Part shown: piece by piece, positions 1 to 10,296 of the stretch | Position numbering within the stretch: position 1 is the stretch's first letter | How the letters are laid out: every line of letters starts with the position of its first letter | DNA from: Ophiura sarsii | Lineage: Eukaryota > Echinodermata > Ophiuroidea > Amphilepidida > Ophiuridae | Reading direction: 5' to 3' | Assembly: GCA_035610835.1 (NCBI GenBank) | Contig: CM069457.1 | Location: 24,918,658-24,982,657, forward strand | DNA: 64,000 nt | Made by a program: the position numbers and the translations under genes | The notes under the pieces: model-generated | What the model was told of the DNA's origin: nothing | The model's input: only the letters and a program-made list of their open reading frames with translations | Databases searched by the model: none

Positions 1-1395
1 ATAACCTGAGCACACTACACAGGGCTATCATTTCATCAGGACTTTAGATTTTTTGCCAAGCTATTTGACTGAGATTTACTAAATATACATGTATCAATGC
101 AAAAAACCTTAATCACTGAAATATTGTTACAAATGTTTTTCTTTTAATAATAATGTCTTAAGTTGGAATATCATCCCACATTTATTGTAACAAACTTTTT
201 AAGAACTTTCCATTAATTTTATAACCATAGAATACCAAAAAGCTAACACAGTAGTTCAATAGATTCCCGGTGTTTTCTCTCAATTTGCAGCTTGTAAGGT
301 GTCCTAATACTTGTGGTTGCTAGTGTAGTTTCATTTGACACTAGAAAAAAACCACCAAGGACTTATCGTATAGCTTAGTTTGCAAACGACACTGTATGTT
401 TATTTTCCCCTCATGTACATTTATTTTGATTTATACAATATTCAGTATTTGCAAATCTTTTTCATTTTTTTTCAGGCATAGTGGTAATATGAAACATCAC
501 TCAATTTATATTTCAAATACTTTCGCATTAAATTTCATTAATTTAAGATTATCTGAATAATATACAGCTTTAAATCCTGTTTTTCTCAACCAATACGTTT
601 ATATCGATTCCACTAAAGTCGAAACGAGATCGGCTACAATATTGGAATAACCCTAATCAAACCAGTTACTTGACAAACTGTTTTCATATTCCCTTTTTTC
701 ACACCGGGGACTTAGCATAGATTCGGTGTATGTCGAACACAATCACAGGTTGACTTGAGAGCAAATGAGCGCGCAATTGGCTTCATTGGGAATAAACAAT
801 TCATTGGAATTATATCGTCGCTGTTCTGACATACTGGCACATGTGCCATTTTGGGCAAAATTAGTTAAGTTGCATTTTATGATCTACAAGTGAAACTCTT
901 TATTCTCCAACAAAATTGAGAAAAAAAGGTAATTAATTAATGAGATACCGCGCTCATTGTGTCACATGCCAGGGTCTTAACATAATACCGGCATGAAAAC
1001 CTCATTTTGTATTCTGACATACCGGCACATCACAATATTCTGCCATAGACCACCGTGTAACTACATACCGGCATATCACTGGCATATCATTGTAGAACTG
1101 TCTGACATACCGGCACATGACTTTATGACATAATTACTCCTAGTCACTATACCCAAGTGTGAAACGGACATGGGTGTAAGGGACAATTCTATAACATTTT
1201 TTTTTAAAGAAAAAAGGGGTCTTTTGATGAGGAATGTGCACACATTTTCCAGAAAATATGCATATTGGATGTGAGATGGTTTAGATGTTCAAAACATTTG
1301 GGATCATTGGTGTTTACATTTATAACAAATTATAGGGTCATTCAGCGAGGAAAGAGGCTGAAAAGGGGGTTATTTACAGCCTTACATATGCGTTC
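1..1395. other. Non-coding AT-rich DNA, no gene seen
   Basis: No open frame with recognisable protein content and no exon-like block was found on either strand. The only internal structure noticed is a recurring short motif between 820 and 1120, described separately. The downstream (TM6-TM7) exon of the minus-strand opsin-like gene would be expected at or below this region, but I could not find its NPxxY or lysine motif here. Confidence 0.5.
822..1120. repeat. Four spaced copies of a CTGACATACCGGCACAT-type motif
   Basis: The motif or a close variant occurs near 824, 1014, 1059 and 1101, with ACATACCGGCA as the invariant core. Spacing is irregular (about 190, 45 and 42 bases), so this is not a simple tandem repeat. 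It may be the remains of an older repeat. Nothing ties it to a gene. Confidence 0.45.
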
Positions 1396-1396
1396 T

Positions 1397-1642
1397 TCAC
1401 ACTTCCACGCGACTATATTAGTTTTACCATTATGCTAAACAGATTTTTCAGAAACCTTTCTCAACTTTCTAGGTATATCTCAAGGACAACTCAACCAATA
1501 CTAGGCATGTTTGTACTTATTTCAATACATTTCTCATGGGATTCCAAATATGGTAATGAAATTAATTAATTTAGACATTTTTGAAACATTTTGTGACTTT
1601 TTGTAATGTCGTCTGCAGACGCCTGTGGCGTGGAAGTGTTAA
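1397..1642. mobile_element. piggyBac-like MITE, copy 1
   Basis: This is one member of a family of about 240-bp elements in this window. Others are at 4297, 17929 and 23016, with partial copies at 6826, 9340 and 12884. The ends are inverted (CACTTTCCACGCGGC-type at the left, its complement at the right) and better copies abut TTAA, as expected for piggyBac-type insertion. The internal sequence keeps the block GTCGTCTGCAGACGCCTG near the right end. There is no coding capacity. The family name is inferred from TTAA only. Confidence 0.6.
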
Positions 1643-1668
1643 CAACCTGGTTTCCTAAAAACGATAAA

Positions 1669-3205
1669 CAGCATATATAGGACTGAACCCACATCTATAT
1701 TCATTACGGAATAAAGCTAGGTTAAATAAATATTGCAATTTATTCCGTAAATAGTATAAGCTAGTAGGATATCCAAATATGTGTTTGATCGTGTCCCTCC
1801 CACCACTCCCCCGGGTTTGTTTAATTCACAATTATTCATAAATATCAATTCAACGGTGTGAAAAATTAATTAAAATAATACTGCCGTAATCAGTCTGAAA
1901 CAGACTGAATACGTACATGGGTTCAGTCCGTCCTGGTCTATCATTCTATATCGGACTTCAGCATCAAACATAATGGGAATGCTGCCACCGAAAATAAATT
2001 TCAATGACAAAATGAGAAAACCATGGTAACGGAACTTGACGTCATGCTGTGATGGATTTATCATCTATACAGATTTGGTTCAAACTATACTCTAATGCTG
2101 AACCCATGTATTGATAAAATATGTGTTTATACTAACGACAGAGAGGCTTCTTCGACTCAGCAGGGATCAAAAACTCGTGGAAATGAATAAAACATTAATA
2201 CCCCCTAATGAATAATTATGTGATACATTTGTTTGTCGAAGAGTTCTGGAGGGCATTTTTTTCCGTACACTAAGAGTTGAGTAAAATAAGTTAAATTGTA
2301 AAAATCGTTTATAAAAAATAATTTACGGAATTTTGCTTCATTCCGTAATTAAACGGAATAAAGCATTTTTTCTCAACTCATATACGGACAACAAATTGCT
2401 AACAGGTGCAGATGAGAAGTCCTGTAGCATATATAGAACTGAACCCATATATAAATTCATTTACGGAATAAAGCTATTAAGTTAAATAAATATTAGGAAT
2501 GTATTACGTAAATAGTATAAGCTAGTAGGATATCCAATATGTGTTTGATCTGGTCCCTCCCGCTATTCCCCCGGGTTTATTTAATTTACAATTATTCAAT
2601 AATATCAATTCAACCTCCACCATCTGTGATTCAACGGTGTGAAAAATTGATTAAAATAATACTGCCGTAATCAGACTGGTACAGACTGAATACGTACATG
2701 GGTTCAGTCCGTCCTGGTCGATCATTCTATAACGGACTTCAACATCAAACATAATGGGAATGCTGCCATCGAAAATAAATTTCAATGACAAAATGAAAAA
2801 ACCATGGTAACGGAACTTGACGTCATGCTGTGATGGATTTATCATCTATACAGATTTGGTTCAAACTATACTCTAATGCTGAACCCATGTATTGATAAAA
2901 TATGTGTTTATACTAACGACAGAGAGGCTTCTTCGACTCAGCAGGGATCAAAAACTCGTGGAAATGAATAAAACATTAATACCCTCTAATGAATAATTAT
3001 GTGATACATTTGTTTGTCGAAGAGTTCTGGAGGGCATTTTTTTCCGTACACTAAGAGTTGAGTAAAATAAGTTAAATTGTAAAAATCGTTTATAAAAATC
3101 ATTTACGGAATTTTGCTTCATTCCGTAATTAAACGGAATAAAGTAATTTTTCTCAACTCATATACGGACAAAATATTGCTAACAGGTGCAGATGAGAAGT
3201 CCTGT
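1669..3205. repeat. Tandem duplication, two units of about 0.78 kb
   Basis: Unit 1 runs from about 1669 to 2424 and unit 2 from about 2425 to 3205. Both begin with GCATATATAG and end with GCAGATGAGAAGTCCTGT. Most of the length is nearly identical, including a 64-codon minus-strand open frame present in both (2064-1870 and 2845-2651). Each unit contains several ACGGAATAAAGC / TTCCGTAA motifs in both orientations. The open frame resembles no known protein and is probably incidental. Confidence 0.8.
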
Positions 3206-3257
3206 GGCTTCCTTGCATTCATCTGTATATCATGGTGATACTGTTAAACACACAGAT

Positions 3258-3570
3258 CGTACGATACTGGTACAAAATCAGTGTTCCATTATCGGTCGAT
3301 ACTGGGACATATAAAATGTACCAGTATCGGCCGATACTGGAACAAAAGTATGTACCAGTATCGTTCAATACCGGGACAAATTACACTGGTAGCGTGTACA
3401 AGTATTGCCCGATACTGGAGCATAAACACGTTCCAGTATAACTCGACACTGGAACACAATTTGGTGTTCCAGTATCGACTGATACGGGCGATATCGGAAC
3501 AGTAAAATCGTACCAGTATCGAGCGATGTCGGCAACTTTTACGTTCCAGTATTGTACGATACTAGTATAC
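3258..3570. repeat. Array of eight or nine imperfect 26-bp palindromes
   Basis: Each unit is close to GTTCCAGTATCG followed by two bases and the reverse complement of that arm. Clear units start near 3282, 3318, 3352, 3395, 3430, 3464, 3510 and 3543, at centre spacings of 33 to 46 bases. The linkers are short and AT-rich. The best unit (3318-3343) is an almost perfect dyad. Two overlapping plus-strand frames read through the array, but their composition only reflects the repeat. Confidence 0.8.
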
Positions 3571-3960
3571 CAGTATCTGGGACCTAAAGTACACTTTTCC
3601 TAATCATGCGTTGATACCTTTGTATCATTAATAAGAGAGAGCATAAACAAGGAGGGAATGTGATGTTAAATGCACGTGATCGTTCACATTCAACGTTCAA
3701 AAATAAGCTGCCAATTTCATGAGTTTAACGGTATATTTTACTGTATTGAAATGCTGGATATATGAACTGATAAAGGCGGTTTTAATGTAATCACATCTAT
3801 AAACTGTTTTTCCACGCATGCTGACAGGAATTACTATTTCTTATAATTAGTAAGTTTGAACTCAAAACTAGTCTTCAAAACAAATATTGACAGGAAATGT
3901 GTAAATGCAATTACAAAATCTCTAACAATAAAATCAAATGATAACACCCCAGGGCCTTAC

Positions 3961-4094
3961 CTTTTTAACCGCATACAAGAGGAGTAGATATGAGCCTACA
4001 ATGAGAGTTAATGGCACCGCCAACACCGTGATAAATATGAAATAGATATAAGATGTGTCGTTGCTATTAGTTGAAACCCAGTTTACCGAACAGG
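3961..4094 (-). CDS. Opsin-like receptor, internal exon (end of ECL2 and TM5)
   Basis: This exon follows the one at 6521-6715 on the minus strand. The acceptor is a pyrimidine stretch ending CTTTTCAG before 4094, and the donor is AAG|GTAAGG after 3961. It is 134 bp, entering in phase 1 and leaving in phase 0. The peptide continues the second extracellular loop with ACSVNW, giving the cysteine expected to bond to TM3, then a hydrophobic TM5 with an internal proline (AVPLTL), ending YAVKK in the third intracellular loop. The loop and TM5 look most like ciliary opsins of the encephalopsin/TMT type. The exon end after TM5 in phase 0 matches an intron position known in vertebrate rhodopsin. The next exon (TM6, TM7 with the retinal-binding lysine) was not found, so chromophore binding cannot be confirmed. 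Confidence 0.7.
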
Positions 4095-4296
4095 CTGAAA
4101 AGAAATCACATATATTATTTAAAAGCACGTTTGCGATTGGGATTTTCACCCAGTGGGGTGTGTTATACGTTAATGTAAAAAAAAAAATCAAAAAATGTCA
4201 AATAACAAGATTATCGCGTCCGCACTGAGAGCCGAAACACAAAGTTTTCTGTCAAAACTAAATGTTGAAATCAGATTGCCAAATGTAAGGGTTGCT

Positions 4297-4534
4297 TTAA
4301 CACTTTCCACGCGGCTATTGGTTTTTCCATTTTACAACACATTTATTTTTAAAAACCTTTCCCGGCCGACTTTGAAAATGTTATCTCAAGAATAACAGAA
4401 CCAATGCTAGGCACGTATTTCTCATGGTGATTTTAAAAATGGTGATGGAAATAAATAATGATGACATTTTTGAAAACATTTTGTGAAATTTTGGAACTGT
4501 TGTCTGCAGAGGACTGCGGCGTTGAAAGTGTTAA
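4297..4534. mobile_element. piggyBac-like MITE, copy 2 (in opsin-like gene intron)
   Basis: TTAA lies at both ends (4297-4300 and 4531-4534), with inverted termini CACTTTCCACGCGGC and GCGGCGTTGAAAGTG. It sits in the intron between the two opsin-like exons. Confidence 0.65.
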
Positions 4535-5174
4535 CATAATGGAATTCTGTCTTTGATGTCAATGCGTTTATTGTGCTTTATTTTTCTCCAGATAATGCAA
4601 GTAAATACAATAATAGAGTACAAAAGAAACAAAGTATCAGACTATAACTACAAATACGGTAGAATTTCGCGGTTCCTGCATAAGAATTAGGGTAAATCAA
4701 TAGATAAATGATTACCAGACAACTAAACGTACAAGCTGCAGCTCAACAACAACAACAAATTGAAATTGAAAACCCATCAAAAGCAGACATGATAATCTCT
4801 TCATTTCCGTTTTGTTCCTCCGTGCTTAGGCGGAAGCTGATATTATATAAGATGATCAGGAGAAAAAAGTGGTTTTTTTAATTTAATTGGAATCGCCGGC
4901 TTTCGAAAGGGGTCATTTGACTCTTATATGAATTATAAATGATATTACCTATAATATCCATCAGTCTGACATTTGAAGAGATCTTCTTCAAATCAATGCA
5001 TCAAAAATGCACCTAGTAATTATTTTGATGATATTTTTCTTCCTTTCGTATAACTGATGTGTCATTTGAATAAAACAAAATCATTTCCAAACACGATTAA
5101 CAAATATATGCGTACAGCTCAGTCACTTCACAAGGATGCATTTGTCTGGACCTACATCTTAACAAAACAATATA

Positions 5175-5750
5175 AAGGGTTCAACAAAAGAAAGTATACA
5201 CTTTGTTTATGTCATTTTGAGTAACATTCAATTTTTTCTTGACCAAACAGGCTAGACAGGCATTTAGATGAATCTTTTAAGCATAATTTGATACCAAATT
5301 TGCCCCCTAACAACAATAATAAACCATGATTAGCACCATTTAAAAAAAAGTCACTTTTCAAAAGTCACATTTTCAATACACTACGCGGGAAGAAAAGACC
5401 ACATTTTACCTGTCCATAATCAAATAGACCGCTCGTTTAGGCACAACAACCCAACGCATCCCCACTGTGCGATCAATATCCATTTCATTCCCGGCCATTC
5501 AAAGTGCCACGCACAGCATTTTCTCGCGGCTTGCGTGCGTTGAAAATTTGACTTTTGAAAAGTGGCCAATTTTCTTTAAATGGTGCTAATCATAGTTTAT
5601 CTTTGTTGTTAGGGGGCAAATTTGGTATCAAATGATGCCTAAAAGATTCATCTTAATGCCTATCTAGCCTGTTTGGTCGAAACAAAATTGAATGTTACTC
5701 AAAATGACATAAACAAAGTGTATACTTATACTTTCTTTTGTTGAACCCTT
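5175..5750. mobile_element. Foldback MITE with about 210-bp arms, TA target site
   Basis: The element starts AAGGGTTCAACAAAAGAAAG and ends with its reverse complement, and TA flanks both ends (5173-5174, 5751-5752). The arms stay complementary for about 200 bases, so the element could form a large hairpin. A second copy at 28676-29284 has the same ends and TA flanks. TA duplication points to the Tc1/mariner type. There is no transposase. It lies in the opsin-like intron. Confidence 0.75.
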
Positions 5751-6026
5751 TAGTACTAGGGCCTGTGAGTTCTATTGTGGTATGTGAACAATCTATCAAT
5801 ATCATTTATTACTAAAATACTAAAATGGATGGGCAGTGTTAGAAGAACATTACTGGATGTGATAACGGATTTTTTCTCTTCATACCAACCACAAGATTAA
5901 GTGCTACAAATTATTGCAATACATGTAGGAGCAACATGTAACAGCCGACAAGTGCATCATTTTGATGTGACTGGACACATATTTCATGCCCCTCCCCAGT
6001 TTGCCGTGGAGAAGATTGGAATATAA

Positions 6027-6440
6027 ATCAATATATATATGCAGCTATGTAAATACCAACATGACTTTCCACCCGGGGTAGACCAACCCTAAGTCGACCA
6101 ACCCTGGGTGGACTACAATAGCGCCCTCACGGAATAAACCGCATAATACTGTTTAAAAAACACCTTGGAAACTATATTCATTCTAAATTATATGTTAAAA
6201 CACTCAGGGGGTTGGCGGTCGGGTTGGTAAAAACAAGGACGGATCATTCTAAAACAACCCCGGGACTGTCCACCCCGGGACTGTTTCTAACCCTAAAGCT
6301 AACCCTAACCCTAACCCTAACCCTAGTCCACCCAGGGTTGGTCGACTTGGGGTTGGTCGACTTAGGGTTGGTCTACCCCGGGACTGTCTACCCCGGTGGA
6401 AAGTCATGTGGGTATTTCCATTGCTGCATATATATATTGC
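6027..6440. mobile_element. Foldback element carrying telomere-like repeats
   Basis: Inverted arms at about 6027-6120 and 6327-6440 share ATGCAGC, AAATACC, ATGACTTTCCACC, GGGGTAGACCAACCC and further blocks. The right arm repeats GGTTGGTCGACTT. The loop contains a CCCTAA tract (6296-6328). No coding sequence. It sits in the opsin-like intron, just downstream of the 6521-6715 exon. Confidence 0.65.
6296..6328 (+). repeat. Interstitial CCCTAA telomere-like tract
   Basis: Four consecutive CTAACC units, preceded by a degenerate one, match the TTAGGG telomere repeat of most animals. It lies inside a foldback element, not at a chromosome end. Confidence 0.75.
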
Positions 6441-6520
6441 CCCGAGTGTTGTGTGGATTATGTTTTCGTGGTTCTAAGCGTTCATTAGGCTCCACTATTT
6501 CCTATTTTGATAACACCCAC

Positions 6521-6715
6521 CTGTTCCTGCTCCTTCGATAACATAACTATTCCATCCAAACGTCGGTGGTAATGCTATGATAAGACAATACAGCCAGGTG
6601 CAACCGATAAAGCATCTCGCCATAGGTGTCGTCATTTTCTTGGCCGTGAACGGTCTCACAACCAGCAGGCAACGTTGCATCGATACAGCCGTTAGAGAAA
6701 CGATTTGTTCACATC
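6521..6715 (-). CDS. Opsin-like receptor, internal exon (TM3 end to ECL2)
   Basis: This 195-bp exon lies between an acceptor (T-rich tract ending GTCGGCAG before 6715) and a donor (ACAG|GTGGGT after 6521), and is phase 1 at both ends. It encodes the cytoplasmic half of TM3 (VSLTAVSMQRC), the second intracellular loop, TM4 with the conserved tryptophan (CTWLYC) and proline pair (ALPPTFGWNSY), and ECL2 starting VIEGAGT. Joined to 4094-3961, the ECL2 glutamate falls six residues before the cysteine, as in opsins, where it is the ancestral counterion site. The E/DRY tripeptide at the end of TM3 is replaced by MQR. The left boundary lies close to the first intron of vertebrate rhodopsin. A functional gene is likely because both exons are open and correctly spliced, but the TM1-TM2 exon upstream was not found. 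Another rhodopsin-class receptor is possible, though less so. Confidence 0.7.
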
Positions 6716-6825
6716 CTGCCGACAAAAGCAAAAAATCCAAAAAAAAATTAAGATCAACATGAATGTATTATTCGAATTCAAATACAGTTAAAGCTGTGTA
6801 TCGTATCACTTTTCAACCAGCAGGC

Positions 6826-6975
6826 GTCTGCAGATAATCGTGTCAGCTGCAGACGACATTCCCAAATTTCACAAAATGTTTGAAAATTGTTGAAATTATT
6901 GAATTTCATTATCATATATTTGGAATCACCATAAGAAATGCATTGACATAAGTGCAAAAATGCCTTTACTCTATT
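6826..6975 (-). mobile_element. piggyBac-like MITE, partial reversed copy
   Basis: This reads as the reverse complement of the right half of the family at 1397 and 4297. It contains CAGGCGTCTGCAG, CTGCAGACGACATTCC and TTTGGAATCACCATAAGAAAT. The TTAA ends are not preserved. Confidence 0.5.
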
Positions 6976-7115
6976 TGGTTTCCTCTGGACAGTGACGTGA
7001 CTAACAAGCGCAGCTTTTAGGCACGCGTAATGTATCTTCCGTCTTTCAACGCTCGTGTGTATACGCCAGCGCCTCGAGTAGGCGCGCGAGTTATAGTATA
7101 CAAATATATACTGCC

Positions 7116-7256
7116 ATGAGAGACTCTGGTTAAACATGTTAAAACTATGGGCCCGAAGTGACTGCAATAGTGCTATTTTGCTGAGGGGCGCAGCCCCAAA
7201 GCAAAATAGCCTATTGCAGTCACCGAGGGACCATAGTTTTAATCCAGAGACTCGAA
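7116..7256. repeat. Hairpin-forming inverted repeat
   Basis: Arms containing AGACTCTGG, TTAAAACTATGG, GTGACTGCAATAG and GCTATTTTGCT are mirrored by their complements around a GGGGCGCAGCCCC-type centre near 7185. A 172-codon minus-strand open frame covers this hairpin and is not credible as a gene. The flanks at 7281-7300 and 7661-7681 share an inverted TATATACGTCATTCATAT block, hinting at a larger element of about 0.4 kb. Confidence 0.65.
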
Positions 7257-7491
7257 TAAAGGCGCAGTATATATTTGTTTTATATACGTCATTCATATAT
7301 TTCTAGTTCCATAAAGTTCAAATTCAAAAATCATCCGGTAAGTTCCAATCTTCATCAGTTAAAAATCTTTAAAAGTTCAATTCAAAGGCAGTGCATCGAA
7401 CGATCGTCACGCTGCGCCCGGAGATGCAATCGTGCGCCCTCTCGCGTCACGCGGAGTACAACGCCGCGTGAAACGACCGGCGCACTGGTGC

Positions 7492-7601
7492 GCCGTAAAT
7501 AGTCTTCTTGGGAGCCGTAAATAGTCTTCTTGGGAGCCGTAAATAGTCTTCTTGGGAGCCGTAAATAGTACTTTTGGGAGCCGTAAATAGTACTTTTGGC
7601 A
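7492..7601 (+). repeat. 22-bp tandem repeat, five copies
   Basis: The unit GCCGTAAATAGTCTTCTTGG plus two bases starts at 7492, 7514, 7536, 7558 and 7580. The last two copies carry TACTTTTG in place of TCTTCTTG. It lies just after a GC-rich stretch (7385-7495) rich in CGCG and GCGC words that is unlike the AT-rich surroundings. Confidence 0.85.
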
Positions 7602-7676
7602 AAAATAGCGTGTTTATTTTTGATCATGTGACCCACTTTTTACCAATCAATGAACAAGACTATATGAATGACGTAT

Positions 7677-7850
7677 ATAATATAGTATCACTAGGACTAT
7701 TGAGTAATGGTGACTCGCTAGCATCTAGTGTGGTCCGCCCAAACAGCATGAGAAACCGATAAGCTGTGGAGAATGCACATTATCAGAGTAAAATTATGTG
7801 GATATGCAATAAAAGGTTGATATGTTGATCATAGTGCATAAATGATGATA
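7677..7850 (+). repeat. Third partial copy of the segmental duplication
   Basis: The block from TATAGTATCACTAGGACTATT through the run ending near TTGATATGTTGATCATA matches 9035-9200 and 16265-16420 closely. It carries the same GACTCGCTAGCATCTAGTG and CACATTATCAGAG words. Only this portion is present here. Confidence 0.7.
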
Positions 7851-8351
7851 TGCTTTATTAAACGGGGGGCTAGTGTAGTACCGCAGTTTCGAATCTCAGT
7901 TAAATATAACTTATAAGGAGATTCTCATCAGCTACGCCGTTTATGGCAAAACAGGGAGGGAGATCGGCATATGTTTTAATATGATTCATTGGTGTAATAA
8001 TAATAATACTTCATAATCAAATATCTTTATTCCGTTGGGTATAGGCCTGTGTGATATAGTTTGTGTGGCTATATGATATTAGCTACGAAACTAATTCTCA
8101 GGTCGAGTATATAATTGTCTGTGATATTATTAATAAAGATATTTAATGAAGTTCAAGAATCAAATTAACTAGGTATTTTAATTAAATGATATCGAAAATA
8201 TTATTGAGTTCCCATATTGGGATAGGTAATAAATTCATTCCCCGGCTAGATCAAATAAGCATTGAAGTACTTGACGGTCAAAGGCATTGAAATCGGCACT
8301 CGGATAATCCGGTTCATGTAGGCCTATAGATGGTGTGACCGGTGACGTAGT

Positions 8352-8650
8352 GCCCGGCGGTTTGCGTGCGCACCTACAGGGAACGGTGCTTTAATTCACA
8401 CTTGATTGATCATTACTTACCATGATTACGGTGTAATAGTGCAATAGTCATGGTATACATCCCTAAGCACAATGAGAGACCAGGCACTAAATCTGGTTGC
8501 CCGGCGGTTTGCGTGCGCACCATAAGGGCATGTGCTTTTAAAATTGGCGCTCAGTGATGTGTGTTTTGCTTTCATATAGTAATGTATGCAGTAGTCATGG
8601 ACTAGTACCTCTAGCATGTCTTTAGACCAGGCGCTAATCAATTTGTAAAC
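8352..8650 (+). repeat. Diverged tandem pair, about 147-bp period
   Basis: GCCCGGCGGTTTGCGTGCGC occurs at 8352 and 8499. Each copy is followed by a GTGCTTT block, a CAGTAGTCATGG/CAATAGTCATGG block and AGACCAGGC(A/G)CTAA. No gene is apparent. Confidence 0.65.
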
Positions 8651-8706
8651 ACTACTGATGTAAACAACGGTCACCTCATCTATACCGGGTATGGGCGTTG
8701 GCGGGG

Positions 8707-8874
8707 CGCGATTTTTTTTTACTAGTAAACATTTGAAAAATTTATTTATTTCGTTTTAATACGGAATAAAGCTAAACTCACTGAATAAAATGATTTTTAA
8801 AAACAATTAAAAAAATTCTAACTGATTTTACATGTGAGCCAATACAAATGTTTACTAGTAAAAAAAAAATCGCG
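8707..8874. mobile_element. Foldback MITE, CGCGATTTT ends
   Basis: The left end CGCGA(T)nACTAGTAAACATTTG is repeated inverted at the right end (CAAATGTTTACTAGTA followed by an A-run and TCGCG). The interior is AT-rich and non-coding and includes ACGGAATAAAGC, the word also seen in the 1.7-3.2 kb duplication. Confidence 0.65.
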
Positions 8875-9339
8875 GGGCATGCATTGTTTCTGAGTGGTTA
8901 TATAGTATCACTATACTATTGAGTAATGGTGCCTCTGACAATGACTATAGCTATAGTTCAATCAGTTCCAAATTGGCGAGAAATATTCGGTTTTTATGTC
9001 TCCGCGCGTTCATGCATTGTTTCTGAGTAGTTATATAAATGTAGTATAGGACTATTGAGTAATGGTGACTCGCTAGCATCTAGTGTGGTCCGCCCAAACA
9101 GCATGAAAAACCGATAAAGCTGTGGATAATGCACATTATCAGAGTAAAAGTATGTGGATATATGCAATAAAGGGTTGATATGTTGATCATAATGCATGCA
9201 TCAACAAAATAGATAGTGGTAGGCCTTGATTAAACTTGTAGAATTACACGTGCGACGGTGCGCATGATGCTGCAATTCGTAGAATACGCGTTTACGTCAC
9301 TGTCTCGTGATGGCCAAATAGACTATAGTATTACTGTTA

Positions 9340-9437
9340 GTTCAGTTATCCTTGAGATAGATTTTGAAAATTGAAAAAGGTTTCTGAAAAATATGTTTTG
9401 TATAATGTAACCCTAATAGCCGTGTGGAAGGTGTTAA
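9340..9437 (-). mobile_element. piggyBac-like MITE, reversed fragment
   Basis: The stretch containing AGGTTTCTGAAAAATATG, AGCCGTGTGGAAGGTG and terminal TTAA (9434-9437) is the reversed left half of the MITE family. The corresponding place in duplication copy 2 lacks this end. Confidence 0.5.
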
Positions 9438-9824
9438 GATGGCACTCTTATTAACGCTTTTTTACATAACTCGCATGAACCGTGAACGGAAAACTGGCAA
9501 TATGATTCACATCAATATTTACGGGTGTTTATACTCCTTCAAGTCGCAAAAATAGAAAATAGAATGTCAGGAGACAATCTTTAATTGAAGAAAATCATGA
9601 ACAACTCTCAAACTGAAAATATATACCTCATGTAGGTTCAGGTGGTTGAGAACGACGTCAATGAAGCCAAACGGTACGTATGAACTTGGCTTCACCTAAT
9701 CAGGTACAATTTAGCTTCAATGTCAAGTGGTCCGTAAGGTTGAACTGCAAAATTAGTCTGTACGGTTCATACGTGGTGTGAGTGACTTGTACGTTAGACT
9801 TATACGGTAGTCGCAAAAGTAATA

Positions 9825-9922
9825 TCGTCAGCTACTTCGATAATTGCCTAACTCATTTTTTTGAGAAAACAACAAAAATAGGAAAAGTGAGTTAGGCAGT
9901 TATCGAAGCAGGCTGACGATAT
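9825..9922. repeat. Hairpin with GCCTAACTCA stem
   Basis: ATCGTCAG, TTCGATAATTGCCTAACTCA and their complements enclose a short A-rich loop. Related half-sites recur at 10080-10115 and 10219-10256, so this may be the end of an older inverted-repeat element inside the duplicated block. Copy 2 has the same structure at 17246-17352. Confidence 0.6.
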
Positions 9923-10296
9923 GTTGAATAGCACCACGAATAGTACAGGTGAATTCCAACAGGAGCAGTACCTGTTGGATATAATTAGGTTGGGGATATA
10001 CCTTTAAGTGAAATGTGGCTTGTTATAGGCCTATACGAGTTAATATGACCCATTTTAAACATTTTACATAATTATTACAATCTGCCTAACTCACAATGCT
10101 GACTTAGGCAGAATTGCAATTGTGCATTTATCAACACTTTTGTTTGTCAAATGACTTAGATATTAGCATGTGCATAATATAATGAAGTCATGATTATGTA
10201 AAAAACTCAATTTCGCTGAAAAGTGAGTTAGGCAATTAACGAAGCAGGCTGAGGATATTCTGCATCGTCTCGGTTCAATTTTCAATGTTGCTTGTA

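Noticed and set aside
1870..2845. Paired 64-aa minus-strand proteins
   Set aside because: Conserved only because the 0.78-kb unit is tandemly duplicated; no similarity to a known family was recognised.
3232..3505. Two plus-strand open frames of about 70 codons
   Set aside because: Both lie within the palindrome array and their repeated YRSI/YQYRPI-type residues mirror it.
6778..7296. 172-codon minus-strand open frame
   Set aside because: It crosses a reversed MITE and a perfect hairpin. No domain is seen and its composition follows the repeats.
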